A DNA stretch of 64,000 nucleotides from Methanocalculus taiwanensis. GTDB taxonomy: Archaea; Halobacteriota; Methanomicrobia; Methanomicrobiales; Methanocorpusculaceae. The stretch lies in NCBI RefSeq assembly GCF_024372745.1, contig NZ_VOTZ01000002.1:62001-126000 (forward strand), in the 5' to 3' direction. Of the stretch, positions 35,368 through 43,510 are shown piece after piece. Each line of letters opens with the position of its first letter. The first letter of the stretch is position 1. The position numbers and the translations under genes are program-made. The notes under the pieces were generated by a model. It was not told the origin of the DNA and did not search any database. It was given only the letters and a program-made list of their open reading frames with translations.

Positions 35368-35945
35368 ATAATGGGTCCCCGGCTGTCATCTGGGAGGATA
35401 AGCTTATGTTTCAGCGGCTGATCGATGACTGTGTCGGCTGTTGTGAGCTTGTGACACCTCAGCTGCTTGCAGCCCCTTTCTATCGGGGATCATTTGGCTC
35501 GCTCATCATCCCGACCGGATTTGCCAATAAGGAGTATTCGCGTGTTCTGCCGGCTCTCAGGGCTACAAAAAGTCGTATAAAGCGTTTTCTTGAATCTGGC
35601 GGAGAGATCCTTGTATTTGGCGGGGGAGGCGATATCCCCGACTGTTATGACTGGCTGCCGTTTCCAGTCGGGTATCATTTTGAATATGGTTCCCGGAGCA
35701 TAACAATTCAAAGAGAGACCGAATCCGCCTCTCTTCTGGAGGGTTATGATCTCAATGCATTCGAATGTGACGGGTATTTCACCGGATATCAGGGATATCC
35801 GGTGGCAGTTACGCGAGAAGGACACCCTGTCATTATTGAAGAGAGGATAGGATCCGGCCGCGTGATCCTTACCACATGCCATGAATACCCGTCCCGGACA
35901 TTTCTAACCCGCTTCTGTGCCTGTAGAAAGGAAAACTTCTTTTAG
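35364..35945 (+). CDS. Class I glutamine amidotransferase-like domain protein
   Basis: 193 residues with an alpha/beta fold recalling class I amidotransferase-like domains: GSLIIPTGFANKEY, then a helix (RATKSRIKRFLESGG), then EILVFGGGGDIPD where a nucleophile elbow would sit. The elbow holds Gly rather than Cys, so it is probably not an active amidase. It then has DYDW-like CYDWLPFPVGYHF and GSGRVILTTCHEYPS. Translationally coupled to rtcB by a four-base overlap. No known function; a part in RNA repair is only suggested by position. Confidence 0.72.
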   Translation: MNNGSPAVIWEDKLMFQRLIDDCVGCCELVTPQLLAAPFYRGSFGSLIIPTGFANKEYSRVLPALRATKSRIKRFLESGGEILVFGGGGDIPDCYDWLPFPVGYHFEYGSRSITIQRETESASLLEGYDLNAFECDGYFTGYQGYPVAVTREGHPVIIEERIGSGRVILTTCHEYPSRTFLTRFCACRKENFF

Positions 35946-35973
35946 CTGGAGCAGGTATGGTTGTTAGTGTTGA

Positions 35974-36399
35974 ATGATGCATCAATATACTATTGCCCGT
36001 AATTCATCTGCAGATGATCTGGAGCCGGTTTTAATGGCAATTCACACGATAGTCTCAGGACTCCCTGTCACAGGAAAATCAGCAGATAAACCTGGAATCC
36101 GTATTGAAGAGGGAAAAATTATTGATCGGGTCTATACGGGACCGGTGCTTGAGGAGGCGATTTCAACAAATCGGTTGATCAAGCGACGGCCGGAGACCGG
36201 CACATATAAGGGTGTTCCGGTTGTGGTAGCCCCTCTCCGTGATAGTGATGGGGAAGCAATCGGTGCTATCGGGGTCGTTGACATCACTGGCATTTTCGAC
36301 CTTGCAACATTAATGGAACATCAGTCATTTATTCTCCGTCAGGTTTGCGGAACAGATCCATGCCCGATAGAGACCGAACAGATCAGTTCAAAAAGGTAA
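35974..36399 (+). CDS. DUF2111 family protein
   Basis: 141-aa methanogen protein of the DUF2111 family: ELEP-like DDLEPVLMAIHTIVSGLPVTG, RIEEGKIIDRVYTGPVLEEA, and VPVVVAPLRDSDGEAIGAIGVVDITG, a PAS/GAF-like sensory fold in appearance. Ligand and role unknown. It ends five bases before birA, so the two are probably cotranscribed. Confidence 0.83.
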   Translation: MMHQYTIARNSSADDLEPVLMAIHTIVSGLPVTGKSADKPGIRIEEGKIIDRVYTGPVLEEAISTNRLIKRRPETGTYKGVPVVVAPLRDSDGEAIGAIGVVDITGIFDLATLMEHQSFILRQVCGTDPCPIETEQISSKR

Positions 36400-36404
36400 T
36401 AGAA

Positions 36405-37385
36405 ATGACCAACGCTGCGTTTAATGTTCTCAGGATTCTCGATCGTACCGGTGAGAAGCTCTCCGGGGAAAAGATAAGCAAGGAGCTTGGCATCAGCAGA
36501 TCCGCAGTCTGGAAACATATCCAGGAACTTCGTGATCTTGGCTATGAGATTGAGGCATCACAAAAGGAAGGGTACCATGTCGCACAGAGGACAAAACGCC
36601 TCCTTCCATATGAAATAAAGCGCCACCTGAAAACAAAAAAAATCGGATCAGATCTTCATTATGCCATAAGTACCCCCTCTACAATCTGGCTTGGCAAGCA
36701 GATGATGCGTGAGATAGAGAATGACGTCGGAGAGGGTCTTGTCATCATCGCTGAGGAGCAGACTGGCGGCATCGGCAGGCTCGGACGTTCATGGGCATCC
36801 CCGGCAGGGGGAGTGTGGACAACGATAGTCCTGAAACCATCAATTCCAATAGCACGTGCATACATGATCATGATGGCAGCCTCTGTGGCGGTTGCACGCG
36901 CTATCCGAAAAGAGTATGATATCGGCGCTTTGATCAAATGGCCAAATGACATATTCATCGGAGATAAGAAAGTTGCGGGAATGCATCTGGAGCTTTCTGC
37001 TGAGGCGGATATCATCCACTATTGCCTTCTCAGTGTCGGAATAGATGTGAATGTATCTGTTTCAGATTTGATGCCGACTTTAAACCGTGAAGTTACATCC
37101 ATCTCAGAAGAGCTTGGATATGATGTTGACAGGGCTAAGTTCCTTGCCCGAGTCTTAACTGAATTTGAACGTCGCTATGCTCTTGTTGAACGAAATGAAT
37201 ATGATGCCCTCATTCGTGAATGGAAGAGCCTCTCCTGTACGCTTGAACACAGAGTGGAGATACGGACATTAAAGAAAACCTTTGAAGGTGAAGCGATCGA
37301 TCTTGACGAACACGGCGCCCTGATTATCAGGAAAGACAATGGCAAGATCGAGCGGGTAATAGCTGGAGATTGTTATCTTCTCTGA
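36405..37385 (+). CDS. birA: Bifunctional biotin-protein ligase and biotin repressor BirA
   Basis: 326-aa group II BirA. Residues 1-60 form a winged helix (GEKISKELGISRSAVWKHIQEL), so it can bind DNA. The ligase core has GRLGRSWASPAGGVW (biotinyl-AMP loop), IKWPNDIFIGDKKVAGMHLE and an SH3-like C-terminal domain (EGEAIDLDEHGALII). It attaches biotin to the Lys of PycB. Start at ATG 36405; in-frame sequence from 36345 overlaps the DUF2111 gene and is unrelated. It heads a biotin module of ligase, transporter and pyruvate carboxylase, suggesting it regulates bioY and/or pycB. Confidence 0.94.
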   Translation: MTNAAFNVLRILDRTGEKLSGEKISKELGISRSAVWKHIQELRDLGYEIEASQKEGYHVAQRTKRLLPYEIKRHLKTKKIGSDLHYAISTPSTIWLGKQMMREIENDVGEGLVIIAEEQTGGIGRLGRSWASPAGGVWTTIVLKPSIPIARAYMIMMAASVAVARAIRKEYDIGALIKWPNDIFIGDKKVAGMHLELSAEADIIHYCLLSVGIDVNVSVSDLMPTLNREVTSISEELGYDVDRAKFLARVLTEFERRYALVERNEYDALIREWKSLSCTLEHRVEIRTLKKTFEGEAIDLDEHGALIIRKDNGKIERVIAGDCYLL

Positions 37386-37443
37386 ACACCAGAACATTTA
37401 AAATACCATCTTTTTTATCGTCAACCAGCATATCATAATCAGG

Positions 37444-37968
37444 TTGATGATGTACGGCAATATCGAATATGCAAGAGTTCTGACAAAAACCGCTGCATTC
37501 ACCGCACTTATTGCAATAGGAGGCTGGATATCCATTACAATTCCATTTCTCCCACTAGTCCCCTTCACCCTCCAGACACTCTTTCTCCTGCTGGCTGCAA
37601 TTGTGATGAAGAGATATGCAGTATTGCCTGCCGCCCTGTATCTTCTCCTTGGGATCTGCAACTTCCCTGTGTTTCATAACGGAACTGCCGGAATAGGAGT
37701 TCTCCTTGGACCCACAGGGGGCTATATCATTGGTTTTATTCCCGCAGCCATAATCGCAGGCTTCTTCTTTGAAAAATCCTGGAAATATTCTGGTATTACC
37801 GGAGTTGTAGCAGCTACAATCGCCATTTATACAATCGGTATTGCGTGGCTCTCTGTTTCAACAGGGATGCCTGTTTTTGCCGCAATCATGATCGGTGCAA
37901 TTCCCTTTATCCCGGGTGATATTCTAAAATCAACTGCGGCACTTATGATAGGTAAAAGGATTCCATGA
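37444..37968 (+). CDS. bioY: Biotin-specific S component of an ECF transporter
   Basis: 174-aa BioY with about six membrane segments. The conserved ITIPFLPLVPFTLQTLFLLL near the N-terminus (here ITIPFLPLVPFTLQ) and LLGPTGGYIIGFIPAA form the biotin-binding region. It lies just after birA and shares its last four bases with the following ATPase gene. A TATA-like ATTTAAAA at about 37396 gives it its own promoter. Met-2 (37447) is an equally good start. It indicates the organism imports biotin. Confidence 0.94.
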   Translation: MMMYGNIEYARVLTKTAAFTALIAIGGWISITIPFLPLVPFTLQTLFLLLAAIVMKRYAVLPAALYLLLGICNFPVFHNGTAGIGVLLGPTGGYIIGFIPAAIIAGFFFEKSWKYSGITGVVAATIAIYTIGIAWLSVSTGMPVFAAIMIGAIPFIPGDILKSTAALMIGKRIP

Positions 37969-38570
37969 TCACAATTGAGAACCTTTCCCATGGCATACTC
38001 TCAATTCCTTATTTTGAAATTCCTGAAGGAATTACATCAGTTTTCGGACGAAATGGGGCCGGAAAGACGACATTACTCTCCCTTTGCGCAGGCGTGCTTC
38101 TCCCGGATAAGGGCCTGGTGAGGATAGATGAGAAATCCCCACGAACACTTGATATCGGGTGGGTTTCAGAATTTCCCGACAGGAACATCCTCTTTGACGA
38201 AGTATTCAATGAGATCGCAGCACCACTGAGGTTCCGCCACAATCCAATCGATCAAATTGAGGAACGCACCGGGGAGATTGCAGAAGTCCTTCAGATCACC
38301 CATCTTCTTCATAGAAAAACCCGTTCTTTATCCGGGGGAGAGAAGATCCTTGTCTGCCTCGCCTGCGCCCTTGTAACTGATCCCATCCTGCTTGTTATCG
38401 ATGAAGCAGATTCACATCTTGATAGAGAGACAGCCAGGAGAGTTCAGGAGGCAATTCGAACAGTATCCCCCCGGCATGTCCTTCAGAGCAGCCAGTACAG
38501 GGATAATGCATCCCACTCAGATCAGGTGGTCATCCTTGAAAATGGGCAGATATCCTGGGAAGGGATCTAA
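37965..38570 (+). CDS. ECF transporter ATPase (BioM-like) with altered Q loop and switch His
   Basis: 201-aa energy-coupling ATPase. Walker A FGRNGAGKTTLL, signature SLSGGEKILV and Walker B LLVIDEADSHLD are intact. Two catalytic positions differ from ordinary EcfA: the Q-loop motif (usually FQNP) reads SEFPDRN, with Glu for Gln, and the switch region (usually THD) reads SSQYRD, with Gln for His. Its own nucleotide site is therefore probably weak or inactive, while its intact LSGGE can complete the partner's site. Coupled to bioY (ATGA) and one base before the fused gene. Confidence 0.9.
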   Translation: MITIENLSHGILSIPYFEIPEGITSVFGRNGAGKTTLLSLCAGVLLPDKGLVRIDEKSPRTLDIGWVSEFPDRNILFDEVFNEIAAPLRFRHNPIDQIEERTGEIAEVLQITHLLHRKTRSLSGGEKILVCLACALVTDPILLVIDEADSHLDRETARRVQEAIRTVSPRHVLQSSQYRDNASHSDQVVILENGQISWEGI

Positions 38571-38571
38571 A

Positions 38572-39837
38572 ATGAAGCTTATCGCAGATGGACTCAGGCA
38601 TCGCCAGGGATCATTCAATCTCACTGTGAAACATGAATTTGAACCCGGCATCTACCTGATCACCGGACCAATTGGATCGGGGAAGAGCACACTCTCTCTC
38701 CTCCTGTCAGGATATCTTGCACCGGACATGGGTAAAGTTGTTCGAGCAGGCATTACAACTGATGCCATCTCACTGCAGTTTCCGGAATATCATGTCACGG
38801 GTGCAACTGTTTGGGACGAGATCCGATCCTGGGGCGTTGATCCGGATATAATTGACAGATCCATACTACCCGAAACAATGTGGGAGCGTGACCCGCTTCA
38901 CCTCTCACGAGGCGAGTTAAAAAGGCTTAATCTCGCATTAATTTTTGCGAAAGATACCGATCTCCTCATTCTTGATGAGCCGTTCTCATCCCTTGACACA
39001 GAAATGAAAAAATGGCTCTGCATGAAGATTGATAGCCGATCATCCGGCATTACCATCATCTTTACTCATGAACGTGAGATCCTCCCGGAGCATGGATATC
39101 ATCTCTATATGCAAAACGGCTCTCTCTATGTGGCAGATACTGTTCCATCAATCCCGGAAAGGGTATGTGAGAGACAGGCAGAAGAAGAGGATGGATTGCC
39201 TGTTTTTCGAGACGGGCGCATCAGGCTCTTCTCCGTGGCCATGCTTTCACTGGGGGCATTTCTCTCTGTTGGAGGAGCTATTCTTGCACTTCTCTGGTGG
39301 GTGGCGGCTGCATGGGGACGCTTCAGATTTCCAGACAGGCACCTTATATTCGCATTCGGGATGCTGATCCTGCTGCCTGCAATCGTAACTGAATTATTTA
39401 CCGGTGGCGGGTTATCCTATGGTATCAGGATGGGTGTTATCCTACTCATCTCATTCTGGGTGTATGCTGACTACCGGAGTGGGGAGATGCTTGATATCTT
39501 CGTCTGGGCAGGATCTGATCGTAAGGGCTTTGATATCGGCCTTGCGGCTGAGATGGCAATGCAGGGCATTAATCTTGCAAGAATGGATATCAGGCACATA
39601 CAAAGGGCTTATGCAATAAAAGGCCAAAATATTGGATTGAAAACTTTTATTCCTGCGGCAATTTCTTTGCTGCTCATGCACATACGCCGATCAGAGGAGA
39701 CGGCCATGCTTCTTGCACTCAGGGGCTTTACTGGAGGCGGCACATATACACCATTATTCCAACAAGGAAAAAGAGATGTCCTGCTTGCTTTAATTGCTGT
39801 TATTCCGCTATTTTATAGTTTTATGTCTTTTTGGTGA
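38572..39837 (+). CDS. Fused ECF ATPase and transmembrane coupling subunit (EcfA-EcfT)
   Basis: 421-aa fusion. Residues 1-200 are an ABC ATPase: Walker A GPIGSGKSTLSLLLSG, Q loop SLQFPEYHVTGATVWDEI, signature variant LSRGELKRL, Walker B LLILDEPFSSLD and switch His FTHERE. From about 215 there are four to five membrane segments and an EcfT-like coupling region with ALRGFTGG near the end, resembling the Ala-Arg-Gly coupling motif. BioY, the stand-alone ATPase and this protein would form a complete biotin ECF importer. Start at ATG 38572; the longer in-frame option from 38392 lies inside the preceding gene. Confidence 0.9.
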   Translation: MKLIADGLRHRQGSFNLTVKHEFEPGIYLITGPIGSGKSTLSLLLSGYLAPDMGKVVRAGITTDAISLQFPEYHVTGATVWDEIRSWGVDPDIIDRSILPETMWERDPLHLSRGELKRLNLALIFAKDTDLLILDEPFSSLDTEMKKWLCMKIDSRSSGITIIFTHEREILPEHGYHLYMQNGSLYVADTVPSIPERVCERQAEEEDGLPVFRDGRIRLFSVAMLSLGAFLSVGGAILALLWWVAAAWGRFRFPDRHLIFAFGMLILLPAIVTELFTGGGLSYGIRMGVILLISFWVYADYRSGEMLDIFVWAGSDRKGFDIGLAAEMAMQGINLARMDIRHIQRAYAIKGQNIGLKTFIPAAISLLLMHIRRSEETAMLLALRGFTGGGTYTPLFQQGKRDVLLALIAVIPLFYSFMSFW

Positions 39838-39854
39838 GTTATTTATACTATCAG

Positions 39855-39885
39855 GTGTAATTTTTGAGAGGCTCGATTTTTACAA
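39855..39885 (+). promoter_or_regulatory. Candidate BirA operator upstream of pycB
   Basis: Inverted repeat TGTAA (39856-39860) and TTACA (39880-39884), separated by 19 bases, ends 25 bases before pycB. The published bacterial and archaeal BirA box is a TTGTAAACC/GGTTTACAA palindrome with a similar 14-15-base gap between arms; the outer parts fit here, the inner parts do not, and spacing is one to two bases shorter. Confidence 0.4.
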
Positions 39886-39909
39886 TTCCTCAGCCCACGA
39901 GGTGTTTAG

Positions 39910-41652
39910 ATGACGCAATCAAAAGATTCGAGAATATACATCACTGATACCACGCTGAGGGATGCACATCAATCGCTCATCGCAACCCGCCTTCAGACAG
40001 AAGATATGATTCCGATAGCAAAGGAGATCAATAAGATCGGTTTTTTTTCTGTTGAGGCATGGGGCGGTGCTACATTTGATAGCTGTATCCGCTTTTTAAA
40101 TGACGATCCATGGATGCGTCTTCGTTCACTCAAGGAAGTGCTGCCGGATACTCCGATTCAGATGCTCCTGAGAGGCCAGAATCTTGTCGGATACAGGCAT
40201 TACCCTGATGACGTTGTGGAACGATTTGTCACGGCAGCCCACTCAAATGGAGTTGATATCTTCAGGATATTTGATGCATTGAACGATATCCGGAATATGA
40301 AGAGCTCCATTAAGGCCGCCTCCGATCTCGGCGCACATGTGCAGGGGGCCATCTCCTATACGACGAGCCCGGTGCATTCCATACCCACATTCATTGATAT
40401 GGCTGAAGAGCTGTATTCGCTTGGATGCGATTCGATCTGTATCAAGGATATGGCAGGGCTGATCATGCCAGAGACCACCCGTGAACTTATCCAGGGGATA
40501 AAGAAAAGAGTGGATGTTCTGGTTGATCTCCATAGCCACTCCACAAGTGGTATTGCTCCGATGAGTTACCAGGCGGCAATTGAGGCGGGGGTTGACATTC
40601 TGGATACGGCGATGTCGCCATTTGCATTCGGAACATCACAGCCTGCTACCGAGAGTGTCATTGCCTCGGTGATCGGCACACCTCGTGAGACAGGAATCGA
40701 TCTGCTTGCACTCCGGAATGTCAGAAATCTCTGCATGGATGTCAGGAAGAAATATAATGCACTCGTCGATCCTATCTCAGAGCGGATCGACAGCGATGTA
40801 CTTGTCTATCAGCTGCCAGGGGGGATGATCTCAAACCTCGTCTCCCAGCTTAAGGAACAGGATGCAATCGATAAACTTCAGGCGGTCTTCGATGAGATTC
40901 CACATGTGAGGGAGGATCTCGGTTATCCGCCGCTTGTCACTCCGACAAGCCAGATCGTTGGTACACAGGCAGTACTCAATGTCCTGATGGGTGGCCGTTA
41001 CCTGAATGTCACAAAAGAAGTAAAGGACTATGTACGGGGACTGTATGGTCGTCCCCCCGCAATAATTCCTGATGCAATCCGGCAACAGATCATCGATGGG
41101 GAGGAGATGATCACGGTACGTCCGGCGGATCTGCTGGGGCCAATATATGAGAGCATGAAGGAGGAAGCAGCCGGCATGGGTCTCATCAGGAAAGAAGAGG
41201 ATGTGCTGACATATATCCTCTATCCGGCCATTGCCCCGGCATTTCTCAAGGGAGAGAAGACCGCTGAAGTCATCCCTGTCCCAAAAAAGGAGGGGACAAA
41301 CCCTGTTGATTTCCCTCACGCAATGGAAGTTGAAGTTGATGGAGAGATCTTCTCTGTCCGTATCGTCTCTGTTGAAGGAAGTGCATTGTCGGCACCGGTT
41401 GGAAGCTCAACAAAATCACATATCCCCCGTGGCGATCTCCCGGGCGGCATCAAGAGCAATATGCAGGGGATGGTCCTCGATATCAAAGTGAGCCTCGGTC
41501 AGGAGGTGAAGAAAGGGGATACTCTGGTCGTTCTTGAAGCGATGAAGATGGAGAATCCAATCCAGAGCCCTGTAGATGGAAAAGTCGCAGAAATATTCGT
41601 CGATGCCGGTGCAGTGGTCCAGAACGGGGATATTTTGCTGGTGATCCAATGA
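39910..41652 (+). CDS. pycB: Pyruvate carboxylase subunit B (carboxyltransferase plus biotin carrier)
   Basis: 580-aa subunit that carries biotin and moves CO2 to pyruvate, giving oxaloacetate for biosynthesis in autotrophic methanogens. It begins ITDTTLRDAHQSLIATR, the carboxyltransferase TIM-barrel metal site; SICIKDMAGL holds the carbamylated Lys region and VDLHSHSTSG the His-x-His metal ligands. A C-terminal biotinyl domain has VLEAMKMENP (biotin Lys near 546). Upstream are the biotin transporter and ligase; pycA follows with a four-base overlap (ATGA). Confidence 0.95.
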   Translation: MTQSKDSRIYITDTTLRDAHQSLIATRLQTEDMIPIAKEINKIGFFSVEAWGGATFDSCIRFLNDDPWMRLRSLKEVLPDTPIQMLLRGQNLVGYRHYPDDVVERFVTAAHSNGVDIFRIFDALNDIRNMKSSIKAASDLGAHVQGAISYTTSPVHSIPTFIDMAEELYSLGCDSICIKDMAGLIMPETTRELIQGIKKRVDVLVDLHSHSTSGIAPMSYQAAIEAGVDILDTAMSPFAFGTSQPATESVIASVIGTPRETGIDLLALRNVRNLCMDVRKKYNALVDPISERIDSDVLVYQLPGGMISNLVSQLKEQDAIDKLQAVFDEIPHVREDLGYPPLVTPTSQIVGTQAVLNVLMGGRYLNVTKEVKDYVRGLYGRPPAIIPDAIRQQIIDGEEMITVRPADLLGPIYESMKEEAAGMGLIRKEEDVLTYILYPAIAPAFLKGEKTAEVIPVPKKEGTNPVDFPHAMEVEVDGEIFSVRIVSVEGSALSAPVGSSTKSHIPRGDLPGGIKSNMQGMVLDIKVSLGQEVKKGDTLVVLEAMKMENPIQSPVDGKVAEIFVDAGAVVQNGDILLVIQ

Positions 41653-43130
41653 CCTACTTTGATAAGGTGCTCATTGCAAACCGGGGCGAGATAGCAATCC
41701 GCGTCATGCGTGCCTGCAGGGAACTGGGTATTGAAACAGTTGCGATTTATTCGACTCCGGATAAAAATGCACTCCATGTGAAATATGCCGATGAGGCATT
41801 TCACATAGGAGAGGCCCATCCCTCGAAAAGTTATCTGAACCAGAATCGAATTATCGAGATTGCAACACTCTGTGAGGCAGAAGCGATTCATCCGGGATAT
41901 GGTTTTTTGGCAGAGAATTATCACTTTGCCGAACAAGTGGAGCAGTCGAATCTCACATTCATTGGACCCTCTTCAAAGACAATTCATATGATGGGATCCA
42001 AACTCGACTCAAAAGAGGCGATGAGTGCTGCCGGGGTTCCTGTTCTCCCCTGGACAAAAGGGGGCGTCACTTCAAGTGAGGCAGGCATCGCATTTGCCGA
42101 AGAGATTGGATATCCGGTGATTGTGAAAGCGAGCGCCGGTGGTGGGGGCATCGGGATGCAGATCGTCTGGGACAGTTCAGGGATTGCCGAGGCGATCGAG
42201 AAAGGGATGCGTATTGCGCAGTCCGCTTTTGGTGATCCTACTATTTTTATCGAGAAATATCTTGATAAACCCCGCCATATTGAGGTCCAGGTGCTCTCTG
42301 ATTATGACGGGCATGGGATACACCTCTATGAACGCGAGTGTTCGATCCAGAGGCGACACCAGAAGCTCGTTGAGGAGGCTCCATGCCCGATCATGACGCA
42401 GGATCTTCGGGAGAAGATGACCGACTCGGCATTGACGGTTGCGAAAGTCTGCAACTATACCAATGCCGGGACTGTGGAATTCCTCTATTTTGAGGGCGAA
42501 TATTATTTTATGGAGATGAATACCCGCCTTCAGGTAGAGCATACCATCTCCGAGATGGTAACAGGTGTCGATATTGTCCGCCAGCAGCTTGCAATAGCAT
42601 CCGGTGAACCGCTTGCATATGAACAGGATGAGATTTCTCTTCGTGGTCATGCAATCGAATGCAGGATCAATGCAGAAGATCCCCTGAATGATTTTACTGC
42701 AGACCCGGGCAAGATCGTCCGGTACCGCTCTCCCGGCGGGCCAGGTATCAGGGTGGATTCGGGTATCCATGTCGGGTATGCGATCCCGCCGCAATATGAT
42801 TCGATGATCTCAAAACTCTGTGCCTATGGTCTTACCAGGATTGAGGCAATTGAACGGATGCGGAGAGCCATTTATGAATATGTGATCCTGGGTGTCAAAA
42901 CAACATTGCCACTTCACCATTCCCTGATGCACAACCGGCAGTTTATACAGGGCAATACACACACCCATTTCTTAACTGATCAGCAGATTATGCGGAATCT
43001 CCAGAGCTATTATCGCGATGAAGAGTCACGCATGCAGACACTGGCCGCTTCCCTGCGTCAGGGGAAGGAGACGGCTGCGGTTACAGCCGCAATCAATGTC
43101 TATCTCCAGCATATGAATAAGGGAAAATAA
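41649..43130 (+). CDS. pycA: Pyruvate carboxylase subunit A (biotin carboxylase)
   Basis: 493-aa biotin carboxylase with an ATP-grasp fold, which carboxylates biotin on PycB using ATP and bicarbonate. It starts KVLIANRGEIAIRVMRAC, with KASAGGGGIGMQIV (ATP glycine loop), ERECSIQRRHQKLVEEAP and EMNTRLQVEHTISEMVTG (catalytic Glu/Arg). Length is typical. The order pycB-pycA with ATGA overlap assures balanced synthesis. A T-rich stretch after the gene probably ends the transcript. Confidence 0.95.
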   Translation: MTYFDKVLIANRGEIAIRVMRACRELGIETVAIYSTPDKNALHVKYADEAFHIGEAHPSKSYLNQNRIIEIATLCEAEAIHPGYGFLAENYHFAEQVEQSNLTFIGPSSKTIHMMGSKLDSKEAMSAAGVPVLPWTKGGVTSSEAGIAFAEEIGYPVIVKASAGGGGIGMQIVWDSSGIAEAIEKGMRIAQSAFGDPTIFIEKYLDKPRHIEVQVLSDYDGHGIHLYERECSIQRRHQKLVEEAPCPIMTQDLREKMTDSALTVAKVCNYTNAGTVEFLYFEGEYYFMEMNTRLQVEHTISEMVTGVDIVRQQLAIASGEPLAYEQDEISLRGHAIECRINAEDPLNDFTADPGKIVRYRSPGGPGIRVDSGIHVGYAIPPQYDSMISKLCAYGLTRIEAIERMRRAIYEYVILGVKTTLPLHHSLMHNRQFIQGNTHTHFLTDQQIMRNLQSYYRDEESRMQTLAASLRQGKETAAVTAAINVYLQHMNKGK

Positions 43131-43145
43131 GACTAAAAAAGTATT

Positions 43146-43188
43146 CTTATCGACTCTTTTTCGATTTCTTTCATTTTTTGAAAAAATT
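43146..43188 (+). terminator. T-rich termination region after pycA
   Basis: Three T runs (five, then three, then six) within 45 bases after the pycA stop, including TTTTTTGAAAAAA, which can form a short stem. Consistent with archaeal oligo-T termination. Confidence 0.4.
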
Positions 43189-43243
43189 CCGGATTTCAGA
43201 TCTACAAAAGCCATATGGTAAGCTATTTACGAGCAGGCAACCT

Positions 43244-43254
43244 TCTTATTATGC
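43244..43254 (+). promoter_or_regulatory. TATA-like box of the tRNA-Met gene
   Basis: TTCTTATTATG is centred about 28 bases before the first base of the tRNA, the normal distance for archaeal tRNA promoters. Confidence 0.45.
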
Positions 43255-43276
43255 ACAACCCGTGCGAACATCAGAT

Positions 43277-43386
43277 GCTGCGGTGGCCTAGCTGGTTAGG
43301 GCGCCAGACTCATAGGGTTTTGAGCAATCGAAGGCGCCATCATCTGGGATATCTGGAGGTCGGGGGTTCGGATCCCCCTCGCAGCA
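43277..43386 (+). tRNA. tRNA-Met (CAT), elongator type, with intron
   Basis: The mature parts fold as a complete cloverleaf. The acceptor is GCTGCGG/TCGCAGC (last pair G-U), the D stem GCCT/GGGC, the anticodon stem CCAGA/TCTGG with loop CTCATAA, and the T stem GGGGG/CCCCC with TTCGGAT, followed by discriminator A. CCA is not encoded. The anticodon CAT is at 43311-43313. The CCAGA/TCTGG stem and the absence of the three G-C pairs of initiators indicate elongator Met rather than initiator or Ile2. The gene is split by an intron after position 37. Confidence 0.92.
43315..43350 (+). other. 36-nt tRNA intron at position 37/38
   Basis: Removing 43315-43350 restores a seven-base anticodon loop ending AA. 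This is the canonical archaeal intron site, cut by the splicing endonuclease and sealed by RtcB (encoded at 33.9 kb). The intron repeats exon pieces (GGCGCCA and ATCTGG). Confidence 0.82.
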
Positions 43387-43510
43387 CTTCTCTGATTGTG
43401 ATCTTTTCTGATTTTTTCCAGGACATCTTCCAGGTATAGTCTGACAAAATCTGATCATCTGTCGCCAGAAGCATTCATTACTCTGATAGCCAGATAGATT
43501 TCTGATTCAC

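Noticed and set aside
38392-38571. N-terminal extension of the EcfA-EcfT fusion
   Set aside because: It lies within the preceding ATPase gene in another frame; similarity starts at ATG 38572.
43168-43195. ATTTTTTGAAAAAAT palindrome after pycA as an operator
   Set aside because: Most simply explained as part of a T-rich terminator; no gene starts close enough.
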